This document shows positions 38,898 through 48,153 of a DNA stretch of 64,000 bases, piece by piece. This DNA comes from Myxococcales bacterium (GTDB lineage: Bacteria; Myxococcota_A; Polyangia; Nannocystales; Nannocystaceae). Position 1 is the stretch's first letter. Every line of letters begins with the position of its first letter. The position numbers and the translations under genes are program-made. Location: positions 1-64,000 of the forward strand of contig JACKDW010000004.1 of NCBI GenBank assembly GCA_020633295.1. Direction: 5' to 3'. A model generated the notes under the pieces. That model was not told the origin of the DNA. It was given only the letters and a program-made list of their open reading frames with translations, and did no database searches.

Positions 38898-40298
38898 CTA
38901 GGGCCCCGGGATCGCGGGGGACTGCGGCGCGAGCTCGTTCGCCGCGATCACCTGGGGCATCAGCAGATCCCACAGCGCGATGACCTCGGGGTCGTTGGGA
39001 TCGTAGCGGTCGTTCTGCTCGAGCGGGTCCTCGTCGAGGTGATAGAACCGCTTGTCGCCGTACCAGTGATACTGCAGCTTGCGGTCGCCGACGCGCACGG
39101 CCTGGGCGACGCCCTGCTTGCACGCCGAGATGTTGAACTCGGGGCGCTCCGGGTCGGCGGCGCCGACGGGCACGCCCGTGACCTCCGGCGGGATCGGGAA
39201 GTCGAGCAGCGCCATGATCGTGGGGGCCAGATCGATGTGGTCGGTGGGCTCGGCCCACGCCCCGGTGACGATGTTCTTGGACCAGAACACCGCGATCGCG
39301 TCGTTCTCCTCGGGGTGGAACAGGTAGCCGTGGGTCTGCGCGCCGTGCTCCCAGAACTGCTCGCCGTGGTCGCTCCAGAACACCACGAGCGTGTCGTCGA
39401 GCAGCCCGTTCGCGTCGAGGCGACCGAACATCGCGCGCAGCTGGTCGTCGAGCCAGCGCAGCTCGCCGCGGTAGCGCACGAGCAGGTGCGCGAGCAGCAG
39501 CTCGCGCTCCTCCTTCGTCATGGTCGGCCACTCCGCCTTGACGTCGTAGTGCTCGTCCTTGACCGACAGATCGACGTCGATGGGCGGGAGCTCGTCGAGC
39601 TCGCTGAGGTAGTCCTCAGGCGGGTTGTAGGCCGCGTGCGGCTCGATGAGGTGGAAGTGGAACATCCACGGGCCCGCCAGGTCGGCCTTCAGCAGCACCG
39701 GCTCGGCGAGGTTGTACAGGAAGGTCGCGTTGCCCCCCGCGTTCTCGTTGGTCCACTGGTAGCCGCGCGCGGTGTCCCACGCGATCGAGAACCACGAGTT
39801 CCCGCTGGCCAGGCCGGTGAAGTAGCCGTAGTCCCCGAGCCACTGCGGGAGCACCGTGATGCCGTCGGGCAGCGGCGCGCGGTAGGTCTCGGCCAGCTGC
39901 GGGACGAAGCCCATCTCGAGGTTGGTGCGACCTGTCTGTACACACATCACCGACGCGTACGTCCAGTTGGAGCACGAGCGGTGCTGGTCGAGCGTGAAGC
40001 CCTTGGCGAAGGTCTCGTTCAGGAAGGGCATCAGGCTCGGATCGCCGCCGTAGCGCGCGAAGATGTCGCGCCGCAGCGTGTCGATCGAGATCACGAGGAG
40101 GTTGCGCGGCACGTCGCCGTTGAAGCTGGGCATCGTGTCGGTCGGCGGCCCCGGCGTCGTCGTCCCCGTCGTCGCGGACGTCTCGCTGGCGTCGCTCGTG
40201 CTCGACGTCTCGCCGCCTGTCGTGGCCGTCTCGCCAGAGCCGCCGTTACAGGCCAGGATCGCGCCCAAGGAGAGCGCGGCCGGGGTCAGGGAGCGCAC
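38898..40298 (-). CDS. sulfatase-fold lipoprotein lacking the usual CxPxR motif
   Basis: 466 residues. A signal peptide ends in GAILACNGG (lipobox), followed by a Ser/Thr linker. The sulfatase fold is clear from VISIDTLRRD, TLVVFWSDHGEQFWEHG and HIDLAPTIMALL. At the place where formylglycine sulfatases have C/SxPxR, this protein reads SNWTYASVMCVQTGR, so the nucleophile may be Thr or the enzyme may act as a phosphohydrolase or phosphotransferase. Metal-binding Asp and His residues look intact. The start is a GTG at 40298. It converges on the CmcJ-like gene. Confidence 0.87.
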   Translation of the reverse strand: MRSLTPAALSLGAILACNGGSGETATTGGETSSTSDASETSATTGTTTPGPPTDTMPSFNGDVPRNLLVISIDTLRRDIFARYGGDPSLMPFLNETFAKGFTLDQHRSCSNWTYASVMCVQTGRTNLEMGFVPQLAETYRAPLPDGITVLPQWLGDYGYFTGLASGNSWFSIAWDTARGYQWTNENAGGNATFLYNLAEPVLLKADLAGPWMFHFHLIEPHAAYNPPEDYLSELDELPPIDVDLSVKDEHYDVKAEWPTMTKEERELLLAHLLVRYRGELRWLDDQLRAMFGRLDANGLLDDTLVVFWSDHGEQFWEHGAQTHGYLFHPEENDAIAVFWSKNIVTGAWAEPTDHIDLAPTIMALLDFPIPPEVTGVPVGAADPERPEFNISACKQGVAQAVRVGDRKLQYHWYGDKRFYHLDEDPLEQNDRYDPNDPEVIALWDLLMPQVIAANELAPQSPAIPGP

Positions 40299-40618
40299 CC
40301 GACAACCGTACCTGCAAGCCTCCGGTCACGCGAGGAGATCGGCCGCGGCGCGGCGCCGAGGGACGTTTCGGCGCGTGCTCGCGCGGAGAATCTCTCCAGA
40401 AGCGCGGGCTCGGCGCGTTCGCCCGCGACGCGAAAGAGCCCTGGCTCCACCCGGGAGTGTGAGGATCGCGACATGGTGACGCGAAGTTGACGTCACGTCG
40501 GCATCGGAAGTCTCGCGGTTCCCCGGAGAATCGCGGAGCGAGGCGCCGAGGGAGCGGCTGGGGGACGCGGCGCGGATGGGACGAGCGAGGAGAGAGGCGA
40601 GGCGGCGAGAAGGTGAGC

Positions 40619-40714
40619 GAGGAGGAGAGCGAGGAGGAGAGCGAGGAGGAGAGCGAGGAGGAGAGCGAGGAGGAGAGCGAGGAGGAGAGCGAGGAGGAGA
40701 GCGAGGAGGAGAGC
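40619..40714 (+). repeat. 8 x 12-bp purine repeat
   Basis: Eight perfect copies of GAGGAGGAGAGC. One strand is all purine except the last base of each unit, so it can form triplex or slipped structures. Confidence 0.95.
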
Positions 40715-40726
40715 GTGGACGAGAGC

Positions 40727-40834
40727 GGAGTAGAGCGTGGAGTAGAGCGTGGAGTAGAGCGTGGAGTAGAGCGTGGAGTAGAGCGTGGAGCAGAGCGTGG
40801 AGTAGAGCGTGGAGTAGAGCGTGGAGTAGAGCGT
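40727..40834 (+). repeat. 9 x 12-bp repeat
   Basis: Nine copies of GGAGTAGAGCGT, one with a T-to-C change (GGAGCAGAGCGT at 40787). It begins 12 bp after the previous array and shares its period. Confidence 0.95.
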
Positions 40835-40916
40835 GGCGTCGAGGCGCGAGGAGGAACCGGAAGAACGTGGGGGAGCTTCTCCTCCACTTGCCTCCACGCA
40901 CGTTCGCGTCCACGCA

Positions 40917-40964
40917 CTTCTCCGCTCCCTTCTCCGCTCCCTTCTCCGTTCCCTTCTCCGCTCC
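40917..40964 (+). repeat. 4 x 12-bp pyrimidine repeat
   Basis: Four copies of CTTCTCCGCTCC, one with GTTCC. Pyrimidine-rich on the plus strand, so it is roughly complementary in composition to the first array. Confidence 0.9.
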
Positions 40965-41350
40965 CGTCCACGCACTCGTCCACGCCTACTCACTCTCGTC
41001 GTCACCTCGCGACGGGAGGGAAGGGCGACGGGTCAGGCGGGGTCAGGAGGTCGGCCTGAGGCGCGTCCGCGCTTTTACGGGCGAGATCCCCCCGGCCGGG
41101 ATTGGTCTGCAGATGCGCGGAGACAGGCGCGCTGACCGCGGATGCTTGGCGACTCAAGAGTTTTTCGTGAGCGAGACCACTGAGAATCACCGTAACCCGG
41201 TCGCTGACACCGTCGTAATGCGTGACGACCGTCGGCAGCCGGGGTAGGGTGTGTCGACAGCGGAGTCGCCTCACCGGGGCTCGAACTTCCCGGCGGGGCT
41301 CTCCATCGAGCGCGACCTGGTGTGCAGGCGCGCAGCAACGAGACGAACAA

Positions 41351-41798
<448 letters not shown>

Positions 41799-41818
41799 TC
41801 CTCAGGCCCACCCAACGA

Positions 41819-41850
41819 CGGCTCCAGAGCGCTGCTCTGGGGCCGTTTTT
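41819..41850 (+). terminator. intrinsic terminator of the RRM gene
   Basis: CGGCTCCAGAGC (41819-41830), loop GCT, then GCTCTGGGGCCG (41834-41845), a 12-bp stem with one G-T pair, followed by TTTTT at 41846-41850. It begins 20 bases after the stop in the Gly-rich frame. Confidence 0.95.
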
Positions 41851-41877
41851 CTTGGTTCGGCGACCGTCGGTAGAAGT

Positions 41878-43338
41878 CTATTCGGACATGTCCTTTGTGC
41901 CGCCGCGCGCGTCGAGCCGCGCGACGACCCGGCCGAACACGACGAGCGCGATCGCGGAGACCGCCGCGACGCCGACGAAGAAGAACCAGATGTAGTGCGC
42001 GTGCGCGTAGGCCTCGGGCATGACCCCCTCGCCGCGCAGCGCGGCGAGGCGCTGCGCCTGCGCGGCCGCGCTCAGGGTGCGCGGGTCCGGGCAGTAGGCG
42101 TCGAGCAGGAAGCCCGAGGTGGCGAAGCCGAGCAGCGAGGAGAGGAACGAGTGCAGGTGGCTGAAGCCGAGGTACAGCCCCTCCTCGCCGCGGGGCGCCT
42201 GCAGCGAGAAGTACTCGAGGAAGCGCGGCGAGATGAAGCTCTCGGCGAAGCCCTGAAACGCGATGCCGACGATCATCATGAACGCGACCGGGTGCAGCCC
42301 CGCGATCGCGCCGGTGTCGAGCAGGTTGCCGGCCGCCATGCAGAACGCGGACACCGGCATGATGAACATGCCGACCGTCATCGAGGTCAGCGCGCTGCGT
42401 CGTCGCATGAGCGCCGTGACGGCGCCGACCGTCAGCACCACCGTCGCCGGGTTGACGTTCGCGTACCACGACGGCGACGCGCCCTCGCCGGCCATGCGCA
42501 GCACGTACTTCGGCATGGTCGCGTAGAGCTGGTGCTGGACCATCCAGAAGCCGGTGATGATGACGATCAGCGCGACCAGGCGTCCGCGCGCGAGCACGGC
42601 CCGGAGCGCGCGCCAGATCTCCGCGAGCGTCTTGCCCTCGCCCTCGCCGCGCTCGCTCTTGTAGAGCAGCAGCACGAGCACGAACGCGAGCGCGGTCATC
42701 GACGCGGCGAACAGGTTGAGCACGATCAGGCCCTCGTTGCCCATGCTCTCGCGCAGCGGCTTGACGACGGTCTTGCCCCCGAACGCGCCGATGTTCACCA
42801 TCGCGTAGAAGATCGAGTAGCCGCGCGCGCGGTTGGCCGCGGTCGTCTCGCGCGCGACCGTGCCCGTGATCACCGACTTGATGAACGAGCCGCCGACCAT
42901 CACGACGAGCATCACCGGGATGAACAGCCACTTGTAGCCGCTCGCCTCGAGCCCGGTGAACTCGACCTCCTTGCCGTACACGGCGAGCCCGGCGGATTCG
43001 AACAGCGTCGGCAGCAGCCACATGCCGCCGTAGCCGATCGTCAGCAGGCTGAAGGCGACGAGCAGCGCGTTGCGGAAGCCGAGCTTGTCCGCGAGCGCGC
43101 CGGAGAAGGTCGGGAGCAGGTACAGGCCCGCCGAGAACACGCCCGAGACGAGCGCCGCCTGGATGTCGCTGAACGCGAGGATGCGGCTGAGGTAGAGCGT
43201 GATCGCGACGAACACGCCGTACCAGGCGGCGCGCTCGAGCAGCTCGACGCTGTTCGCGGTCCAGAACGCGCGCGAGAAGCCGCGGGCGTCGTCGTCGCGC
43301 GCGGTGGCGGTGGCGGGGTCGGAGGCGGGGAGGTTCAT
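41878..43338 (-). CDS. POT/PTR-family MFS transporter
   Basis: 486 residues with about 12-14 transmembrane helices. The N-terminal ANSVELLERAAWYGVFVAITLYL corresponds to the ExxER-type signature of proton-dependent oligopeptide transporters, and GYSIFYAMVNIGAFGG matches the PTR2 family signature region. It should import di- or tripeptides, or a related substrate, by proton symport. The ATG at 43338 (MNLPASDP) has GGAG-like sequence upstream on the minus strand. It diverges from the peroxiredoxin gene. Confidence 0.88.
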   Translation of the reverse strand: MNLPASDPATATARDDDARGFSRAFWTANSVELLERAAWYGVFVAITLYLSRILAFSDIQAALVSGVFSAGLYLLPTFSGALADKLGFRNALLVAFSLLTIGYGGMWLLPTLFESAGLAVYGKEVEFTGLEASGYKWLFIPVMLVVMVGGSFIKSVITGTVARETTAANRARGYSIFYAMVNIGAFGGKTVVKPLRESMGNEGLIVLNLFAASMTALAFVLVLLLYKSERGEGEGKTLAEIWRALRAVLARGRLVALIVIITGFWMVQHQLYATMPKYVLRMAGEGASPSWYANVNPATVVLTVGAVTALMRRRSALTSMTVGMFIMPVSAFCMAAGNLLDTGAIAGLHPVAFMMIVGIAFQGFAESFISPRFLEYFSLQAPRGEEGLYLGFSHLHSFLSSLLGFATSGFLLDAYCPDPRTLSAAAQAQRLAALRGEGVMPEAYAHAHYIWFFFVGVAAVSAIALVVFGRVVARLDARGGTKDMSE

Positions 43339-43699
43339 GGCGGGCGCGGTGCTCCGGTGGTCGTCGACGGATCGCGCGGGCGAGCGCGCGATCGCACACC
43401 ACCACGACGGCGCGGTCGCGAGCAAGCGCCGCGTGACCTGGCCTCGCGGGCCGGCGGAATTGTCACGCGAGCTCGCGCGCCGGCGAGGCGTCGCCGCGGT
43501 CGCTGGCGCGGGGCGCAGCCCCGTGACAACCACGTTCCGCCGACGCGCGCGTGACCGCGTCGCGGGCGCGCGCGGCCGCAGGATTCGACCGTCGCGCGCG
43601 GACCCGCGCGCGGCGAGCTCGGCTCCTGCGGTAAACGTGTACTGGCAACAAGTGGAGCGTTTGAGCAGAGCGCAGGGATGGCGAGGCGTCGCGTCGGCG
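43339..43699. other. divergent intergenic region
   Basis: 361 bp between the divergent transporter and peroxiredoxin genes. It should hold both promoters. A less GC-rich segment (GGTAAACGTGTACTGGCAACAAG, around 43630-43652, partly quoted) is the best candidate for one promoter region; no firm hexamers were identified. Confidence 0.4.
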
Positions 43700-44344
43700 G
43701 TGCGCGAGCGGACGACGGCCGGGCTCGCCGGGCTCGCCGGGCTCGCGCTCGTCGGGCTCGCGCTCACCAGCGTCGCCGGCTGCAAGCTCACGCCGCGCAG
43801 CGCCGGCGCGCCGGTGCTGAAGCTGAAGGCCGCGCCGCTGTTCGAGCTCGAGGACGAGGGCGGCGCGCCGGTCTCGCTCGACGCCAAGCTCCCGCACGGG
43901 CCCGTGGTGCTCTACTTCTACCGCGGCTTCTGGTGTCGCTACTGCGTGCGGCAGCTCGAGGAGCTCGCGGGTCGCTACGGCGAGTTCGAACGTCAGGACG
44001 CCGAGGTCATCGGCATCAGCGTCGACTCCCACGAGATCTCGCGGGAGCTCAAGCAGAAGCTCAAGATCCCGTTCCCGCTGTTAGAGGATCCCAAGGCGCG
44101 GCTCGCCGATCAGTACGGGGTCGCCATGCACGACACCGAGCTCGCGATCCCGGCCGCGTTCGTCGTCGGCGTCGACGGGATGATCCACTGGGAGTTCGTC
44201 GGCGAGCGCCCGCCGGATCTGCCGACGATCGACTCGCTGCTCGCGGTGCTCGCCGAGCTCGCGGACGAGCGCGCCGAGGCGGTCGCGGCGGACGACCGCG
44301 GCGACGAGAACTTCCCGGGGCTGCGCCCCTTCGATCGTCGCTGA
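43700..44344 (+). CDS. peroxiredoxin-like (AhpC/TSA) lipoprotein
   Basis: 214 residues from the GTG at 43700. A Gly/Leu/Ala signal peptide (AGLAGLAGLALVGLALTSVAGC) ends in a lipobox. The thioredoxin fold carries FYRGFWCRYCVRQLEEL with a CxxC pair, then VIGISVDSHEISREL, IPFPLLEDPKARLADQYGV and a cis-Pro region AIPAAFVV. This is the peroxiredoxin-like group, so it probably reduces peroxides or disulfides in the envelope. Upstream GTG (43651) and TTG (43660) codons in frame would extend the signal peptide; the short form gives the best one. Confidence 0.82.
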   Translation: MRERTTAGLAGLAGLALVGLALTSVAGCKLTPRSAGAPVLKLKAAPLFELEDEGGAPVSLDAKLPHGPVVLYFYRGFWCRYCVRQLEELAGRYGEFERQDAEVIGISVDSHEISRELKQKLKIPFPLLEDPKARLADQYGVAMHDTELAIPAAFVVGVDGMIHWEFVGERPPDLPTIDSLLAVLAELADERAEAVAADDRGDENFPGLRPFDRR

Positions 44345-44347
44345 CGC

Positions 44348-45631
44348 TCAGCCGCGCAGCATCTCGAGCAGGCGGCCGAGCACGACCTCGCCCGCCGCGC
44401 GCAGTCCGCTGTGCGGGTAGCGGTCGGTCGACCAGACCTTGAGGCCGCGGATCGCCGACGCGGTCTCGCGCGAGAGCTCGCGCGAGACGTACATGTCGCG
44501 CTCGTAGATCACCGCGACCGCGGGGACCTCGTTGCGCGCGAGCTGCCCGGGGTCGTAGAGCGTCGGCCAATCCTCGCGCGCGGCGAGGCGCTCGGCCGCG
44601 CCCGCGAACGGGCGCAGCCGCGGCCACTCCTCGAACATCCACGGGTAGATCATCTCGCCGGTGAAGCGGACGGGCTCGCGCGCGCCGGCGGTGAAGCGCA
44701 GCGCCGGGACCTCCTCGAGCACGCGCGCGGCCGACCAGCGCGTGGCGAAGCCCTGCGCGTAGCAGGCCTCGTGCAGCGCCGAGTACAGCGGCGCGCCGTC
44801 GAAGGGCAGCACGGTCTCGAAGCCGCGCAGGAAGCTGTGCGAGAGCTCGCGCCGCCCGGGGACCCAGGCGTCTTCGAACAGGTAGTGGATCAGCTCGTGC
44901 CCGTCGTGAAAGCCGAGCAGCACGCCGAGCTGCTGGAGCTTGCGCGGGCTCAGCGGGCCGCCGCTCGGCAGGCGCGCGGGCGCCTCGGCGACGTGCTCGA
45001 AGACCTCGCGCACGCGCGCGACGTCGTCGGGGTAGCGCGCGTAGTAGCGGCGGTTCTGCTCGAGCACCTGGCGGTAGGTCTCGCGGTAGACCTCGTCGGG
45101 GTGCTGCGTGAGCGGGGGCAGGCCGCCCGTCATGATCACGCCGCGCAGGCCGTCGGGCGCGACGCTGAGGTAGCGCGCGCAGCAGAAGCCGCCGTAGCTC
45201 TGCCCGAGCACCGTCCAGCGCGCGTCGCCGATCAGCGCGCGGCGGATCAGCTCGCAGTCGGCGACGATCGAGTCGGCGCGGAAGCACGCGAGGTGCTCGG
45301 CCAGCGCCGCGTCGTCGAGCCCGGCGACCGACTCGCACGAGATCGGCGCGCTGCGCCCGGTGCCGCGCTGGTCGAGCAGCAGCACCCGGTAGTCCCGCAG
45401 CGCCCGCTTGATCCAGCCCGAGACCGCGGTCGGGCGCGGCGAGCCGAAGCCGGGCCCGCCCTGCAGGAACACCAGCCACGGTCGATCGTCCTCGCGGCCG
45501 GGGACGTCGAGCGCGCGCGCGTAGAGCTCGATGGTCGGCCCGTCGGGCCGCGCGTGATCCAGCGGCACGTCGAACCAGTGGTCGCGCAGGATCAGTCCGG
45601 GGAGCAGGGTCGTGGTCGCGGCGGGGCGCAT
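44348..45631 (-). CDS. peptidase S33 / prolyl-aminopeptidase-like alpha/beta hydrolase
   Basis: 427 residues. VFLQGGPGFGSP (oxyanion hole), LLLDQRGTGRS, nucleophile elbow LGQSYGGFC and a late DRYPHSGLR with the likely catalytic His match the S33 prolyl aminopeptidases, and the length fits the larger subgroup. Cytoplasmic, no signal peptide. It should release N-terminal residues, preferably Pro, from peptides, which would suit the nearby POT peptide transporter. Its stop is 3 bp from the convergent peroxiredoxin stop. Confidence 0.9.
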   Translation of the reverse strand: MRPAATTTLLPGLILRDHWFDVPLDHARPDGPTIELYARALDVPGREDDRPWLVFLQGGPGFGSPRPTAVSGWIKRALRDYRVLLLDQRGTGRSAPISCESVAGLDDAALAEHLACFRADSIVADCELIRRALIGDARWTVLGQSYGGFCCARYLSVAPDGLRGVIMTGGLPPLTQHPDEVYRETYRQVLEQNRRYYARYPDDVARVREVFEHVAEAPARLPSGGPLSPRKLQQLGVLLGFHDGHELIHYLFEDAWVPGRRELSHSFLRGFETVLPFDGAPLYSALHEACYAQGFATRWSAARVLEEVPALRFTAGAREPVRFTGEMIYPWMFEEWPRLRPFAGAAERLAAREDWPTLYDPGQLARNEVPAVAVIYERDMYVSRELSRETASAIRGLKVWSTDRYPHSGLRAAGEVVLGRLLEMLRG

Positions 45632-45696
45632 TGGGAGCGCCCGTCATAACACGCCGGCGAAGCCTCGGCGCGCGGGCTCCCCAGGCGCGCGCGCGC

Positions 45697-46671
45697 TCAC
45701 GGCAGCACGCACACGCCCACCGGGCCGAAGCACTCGAGCGGCTCGTCGTGATAGGGCACGCACTCGACGCCCGGGACCTCGCCCGCGAGCGCCTGGCAGT
45801 CGGGGTTGGGCTGCTGCTCGTAGTCGCAGAACGGGGTGCAGCAGCCCAGCGCGTCCGCGCAGGCGGGGTGCGGCACGAGCTCTGGATCGGCGCACATCAA
45901 CCCCGCGTCGCAGGCGTTCGCGAACTCGCAGGGCGTGCCCGCCGGCGCCATGCCACCGGAGGCGTCGAGCGTGCAGACGAAGCCCTCGCCGTTGGGGTCA
46001 CCGATGCACACCTCGTCGTCTTCGCAGTTCTGCGCCAGGGGATCACAGCGCTCGAAGCACAGCGCGATCAAGCCGCCCGCCACGATCACGCACGCGTGGC
46101 AGCCTTCGCACACGGGTTGCTCCCACGTGCCGGCGCAGTGGGCGACGCAGGTGCCGTGGTTCTGCTCGTCGAGGTACCAGCACATATAGCCCTTGGCGCA
46201 GGTGTCGACGCCGCTCTGGGGGCCGTCGCTGACGCAGGGCTCGCCGCCCACGCCGTCGCCCGTCACCGGCACGCAGGCGTTGGAGTCCCAGGCGCCGTCG
46301 CCGTCCATATCGACGCTCTCGCACTTCTGTCCCTCGAGGCAGTCCTGCGTGAGCAGGTCGCAGCCGCCCGGCGTCGTCGTCGTGTCGTCGCAGATGAACT
46401 CGCAGGGGTCGCTCGTGGCCCCCTGGCCCGTGGCGGTCGTCGTGTCTGTGCCCACGCCCGAGGTCGCGTCCGTCGACGCGCTCGTGACCTCGCCGCTGGA
46501 GCTCGCGGGCGCGCTCGTGGTGCCGTGGTCGCCGCTGCTGTCGTCGCTGGCTACGCCGCTCGCGCCGTCGGTCGTCGCGGCGCCTTGCGGCCCGCACGCG
46601 ATCATGAGGAGCGCGGCGAGCGTGACTGACCGCGTATCAATTGCGTGGGTCGCCATCACGACGCCGATCAT
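45697..46671 (-). CDS. Cys-rich lipoprotein, paralogue A
   Basis: 324 residues. A signal peptide ends in LLMIACGPQ (lipobox), followed by a Ser/Thr/Gly linker and then about 30 cysteines. Motifs shared with the two paralogues at 54301 and 55548 include CLEGQKCESVD, CAKGYMCWYLD, CIGDPNGEGFVCTLDASG, PCEFANACDAG and GCCTPFCDYEQ. The spaced Cys pattern suggests a disulfide-bonded surface domain. Function unknown. The start could also be the ATG at 46656. It diverges from a small gene at 46753. Confidence 0.85.
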   Translation of the reverse strand: MIGVVMATHAIDTRSVTLAALLMIACGPQGAATTDGASGVASDDSSGDHGTTSAPASSSGEVTSASTDATSGVGTDTTTATGQGATSDPCEFICDDTTTTPGGCDLLTQDCLEGQKCESVDMDGDGAWDSNACVPVTGDGVGGEPCVSDGPQSGVDTCAKGYMCWYLDEQNHGTCVAHCAGTWEQPVCEGCHACVIVAGGLIALCFERCDPLAQNCEDDEVCIGDPNGEGFVCTLDASGGMAPAGTPCEFANACDAGLMCADPELVPHPACADALGCCTPFCDYEQQPNPDCQALAGEVPGVECVPYHDEPLECFGPVGVCVLP

Positions 46672-46752
46672 TCATAGCACGGCGCCGGCAGGGCGCGTGA
46701 GGTCGCGCGCGCCTGACCGTGCGGTGCGCGGGCGCTGCTACAGTGCGCCGCC

Positions 46753-46986
46753 ATGATTCACCCCTACAGCAACGCGACCCAGACGAAGTGGAACCGCGGC
46801 GAGTTTCGCGTGCAGCTCAACCTCCCGAACAACAGCCGGCCGATGGGCTACTGCGACGGCTCGGCGGCGGACGAGGCCGAGCTGCGCGCGATGGCCGAGG
46901 AAGAGGGCGTGCACGCGCTGGCGATCCACAAGAAGTTCCTTAAAACAGGTCGCGAGGTGTGGACGCTGGGCGGCCCGGCCGCCTGA
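46753..46986 (+). CDS. small hypothetical protein
   Basis: 77 residues, highly charged and polar (RGEFRVQLNLPNNSRPMGY, then AELRAMAEEEGVHALAIH). No membrane segment or domain recognised. Its ATG lies just after a TACAGT-like hexamer pattern seen before several genes in the window. Divergent from the Cys-rich lipoprotein. Codon bias supports a real gene. Confidence 0.6.
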   Translation: MIHPYSNATQTKWNRGEFRVQLNLPNNSRPMGYCDGSAADEAELRAMAEEEGVHALAIHKKFLKTGREVWTLGGPAA

Positions 46987-47000
46987 TCGCGCGCGCGGGC

Positions 47001-47441
47001 TCAGCTGCCGATCACGACCCGCGTCGCGCCCTCGGCCCGCAGCCAGTCGGCGAGCTGTTGTTGACGGGCGCCCGCGAGCACCACGTCGCCGCCGTCGAGC
47101 TGACCGCCGCAGCCGAACGCGCGCCGGAGCGCGCGCGTGAGCGTCTCGAGCTCCGCAGGCGGCAGCGCGACGCCCGTGAGCCGCGTGACCGTCTTGCCGC
47201 CGTGACCCTTGCGCTCGCGCGTGATCACGAGCTTGCCCGTGAGCGCCTTCGGCCTGCCCTGCCAGGGCCGCTCGCTCGAGGTCGTGTCGGGCGGCGCGTC
47301 GTCGGGCGGCGACGACTCGGGCTCCGCCGGCTCGTCCGGAGCCGCGCCCGCGAGCCCGGCGAGGCCGGCGAAGGGGTTCGAGGTCAGCGCGGACGCGTCC
47401 TCGGTGATCCGCGGCGCGTCGCGCTTGCTGCGTTTTCCCAT
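47001..47441 (-). CDS. SUI1/YciH-type translation initiation factor
   Basis: 146 residues. The C-terminal half is a SUI1 domain: LVITRERKGHGGKTVTRLTGV, LTRALRRAFGCGGQLDGGDVVLAGARQQQLADWL. This is the bacterial YciH (eIF1-like) pattern, which affects start-codon fidelity. The N-terminal 65 residues are a Pro/Asp/Glu-rich linker. Cytoplasmic. Followed by, and convergent with, the small gene at 46753. Confidence 0.93.
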   Translation of the reverse strand: MGKRSKRDAPRITEDASALTSNPFAGLAGLAGAAPDEPAEPESSPPDDAPPDTTSSERPWQGRPKALTGKLVITRERKGHGGKTVTRLTGVALPPAELETLTRALRRAFGCGGQLDGGDVVLAGARQQQLADWLRAEGATRVVIGS

Positions 47442-47469
47442 GGCGTGCGCGAGGGTAGCAGTCGCCGGG

Positions 47470-48051
47470 CTAGTCGCCGTCGGGGAACAGGCGGTCGCCC
47501 CAGATCTGCACGTAGTCGGGGCGCCCGACGTAGAGCGCGCGACCCTGCGTCACCTGCTGCTGGGCCATGCCGACCGGGACCGCGATGCACTCGCCGCGCT
47601 GGGCCCGGCGCGCCGCCTCGACCCCGGTCTCGCAGCGGTACACGGTCTGCGCGCAGCGCTCGCAGCGGCGCGCGTCCTCGCGATCCGTCGGCGTCAGCTC
47701 GGTCCAGCTGCGCTCGCACGCGAAGCGGAAGCGCACCCGCGGGCCGCCGTCCTCGGGCGCGGCGCCGCAGTTGCGGATCCGCGTCTCGTTGATCAGGTAC
47801 CACCAGTCCGCGTCGATGTCTTTTAAGACATCTTGTAGCCGGCGCGCGGCGGCGGCGTCGTGACCTCGCTCGAGCCGCGCGCCGAGGCGGAGCGCCTCGC
47901 CCCGGGGATCGCCGGCGGCGTCGAGCCAGGCGGCGTAGGCCTCGCGGCCCGCGGGCGTGTGCGCGCCGGCCAGCAGGTAGAGCTCCTCGCGCGAGATACC
48001 GGAGAGCACGCGCGCCTGGGCCCGCGCGGCGCGAGTTGAGTCGTCCTCCAC
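47470..48051 (-). CDS. TIGR02996-type protein with zinc-ribbon-like Cys pair
   Basis: 193 residues. YAAWLDAAGDPRGEALRLGARL matches the TIGR02996 domain, which often marks myxobacterial and planctomycete repeat proteins. Further on, RRCERCAQTVYRCET suggests a half zinc ribbon with CxxC. Function not known. The start is a GTG; the region upstream is shared with the divergent TetR gene. It lies 28 bp upstream of the SUI1 gene on the same strand and may be co-transcribed with it. Confidence 0.82.
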   Translation of the reverse strand: MEDDSTRAARAQARVLSGISREELYLLAGAHTPAGREAYAAWLDAAGDPRGEALRLGARLERGHDAAAARRLQDVLKDIDADWWYLINETRIRNCGAAPEDGGPRVRFRFACERSWTELTPTDREDARRCERCAQTVYRCETGVEAARRAQRGECIAVPVGMAQQQVTQGRALYVGRPDYVQIWGDRLFPDGD

Positions 48052-48128
48052 GACATCATGCTGCCGATGGAGCGCGGCCGCGGCAACACGCGGCGGCGAT
48101 GCGCGATCTCGTGACCTTGATCTTTATA

Positions 48129-48144
48129 GAATGACGTGTCATTC
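48129..48144. promoter_or_regulatory. palindromic operator for the TetR regulator
   Basis: GAATGACGTGTCATTC is a perfect 7-2-7 palindrome, unusually A/T-containing for this DNA, ending 9 bases before the preferred TetR start and preceded by TATAGA. TetR operators of this size and position are common, so autoregulation is likely. Confidence 0.7.
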
Positions 48145-48153
48145 ACTTATAAC

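Larger units (their letters stand above)
40299..41350. other. long intergenic region with three 12-bp minisatellites
   Basis: About 1.05 kb without a convincing gene. Long frames exist because 12-bp repeats keep all frames open, but translations are simple repeats (Glu-Glu-Glu-Ser, Val-Glu-Arg-Gly, Ser-Thr-Pro-Arg on the other strand) flanked by Arg-rich sequence. The right part (41060-41350) is the untranslated leader of the RRM gene; A/T-richer bases near 41150-41180 could be a promoter. Confidence 0.5.

Noticed and set aside
40619..40964. Possible CRISPR array
   Set aside because: Units are directly adjacent with no spacers, and no cas gene is present. The same holds for the repeats at 9819, 24270 and 52466.
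40487..41059. Open frame through the 12-bp repeats (Glu-Glu-Glu-Ser and Val-Glu-Arg-Gly)
   Set aside because: Repeats of 12 bp keep every frame open. The flanks show no codon bias, no SD and no domain, so a gene is not supported.
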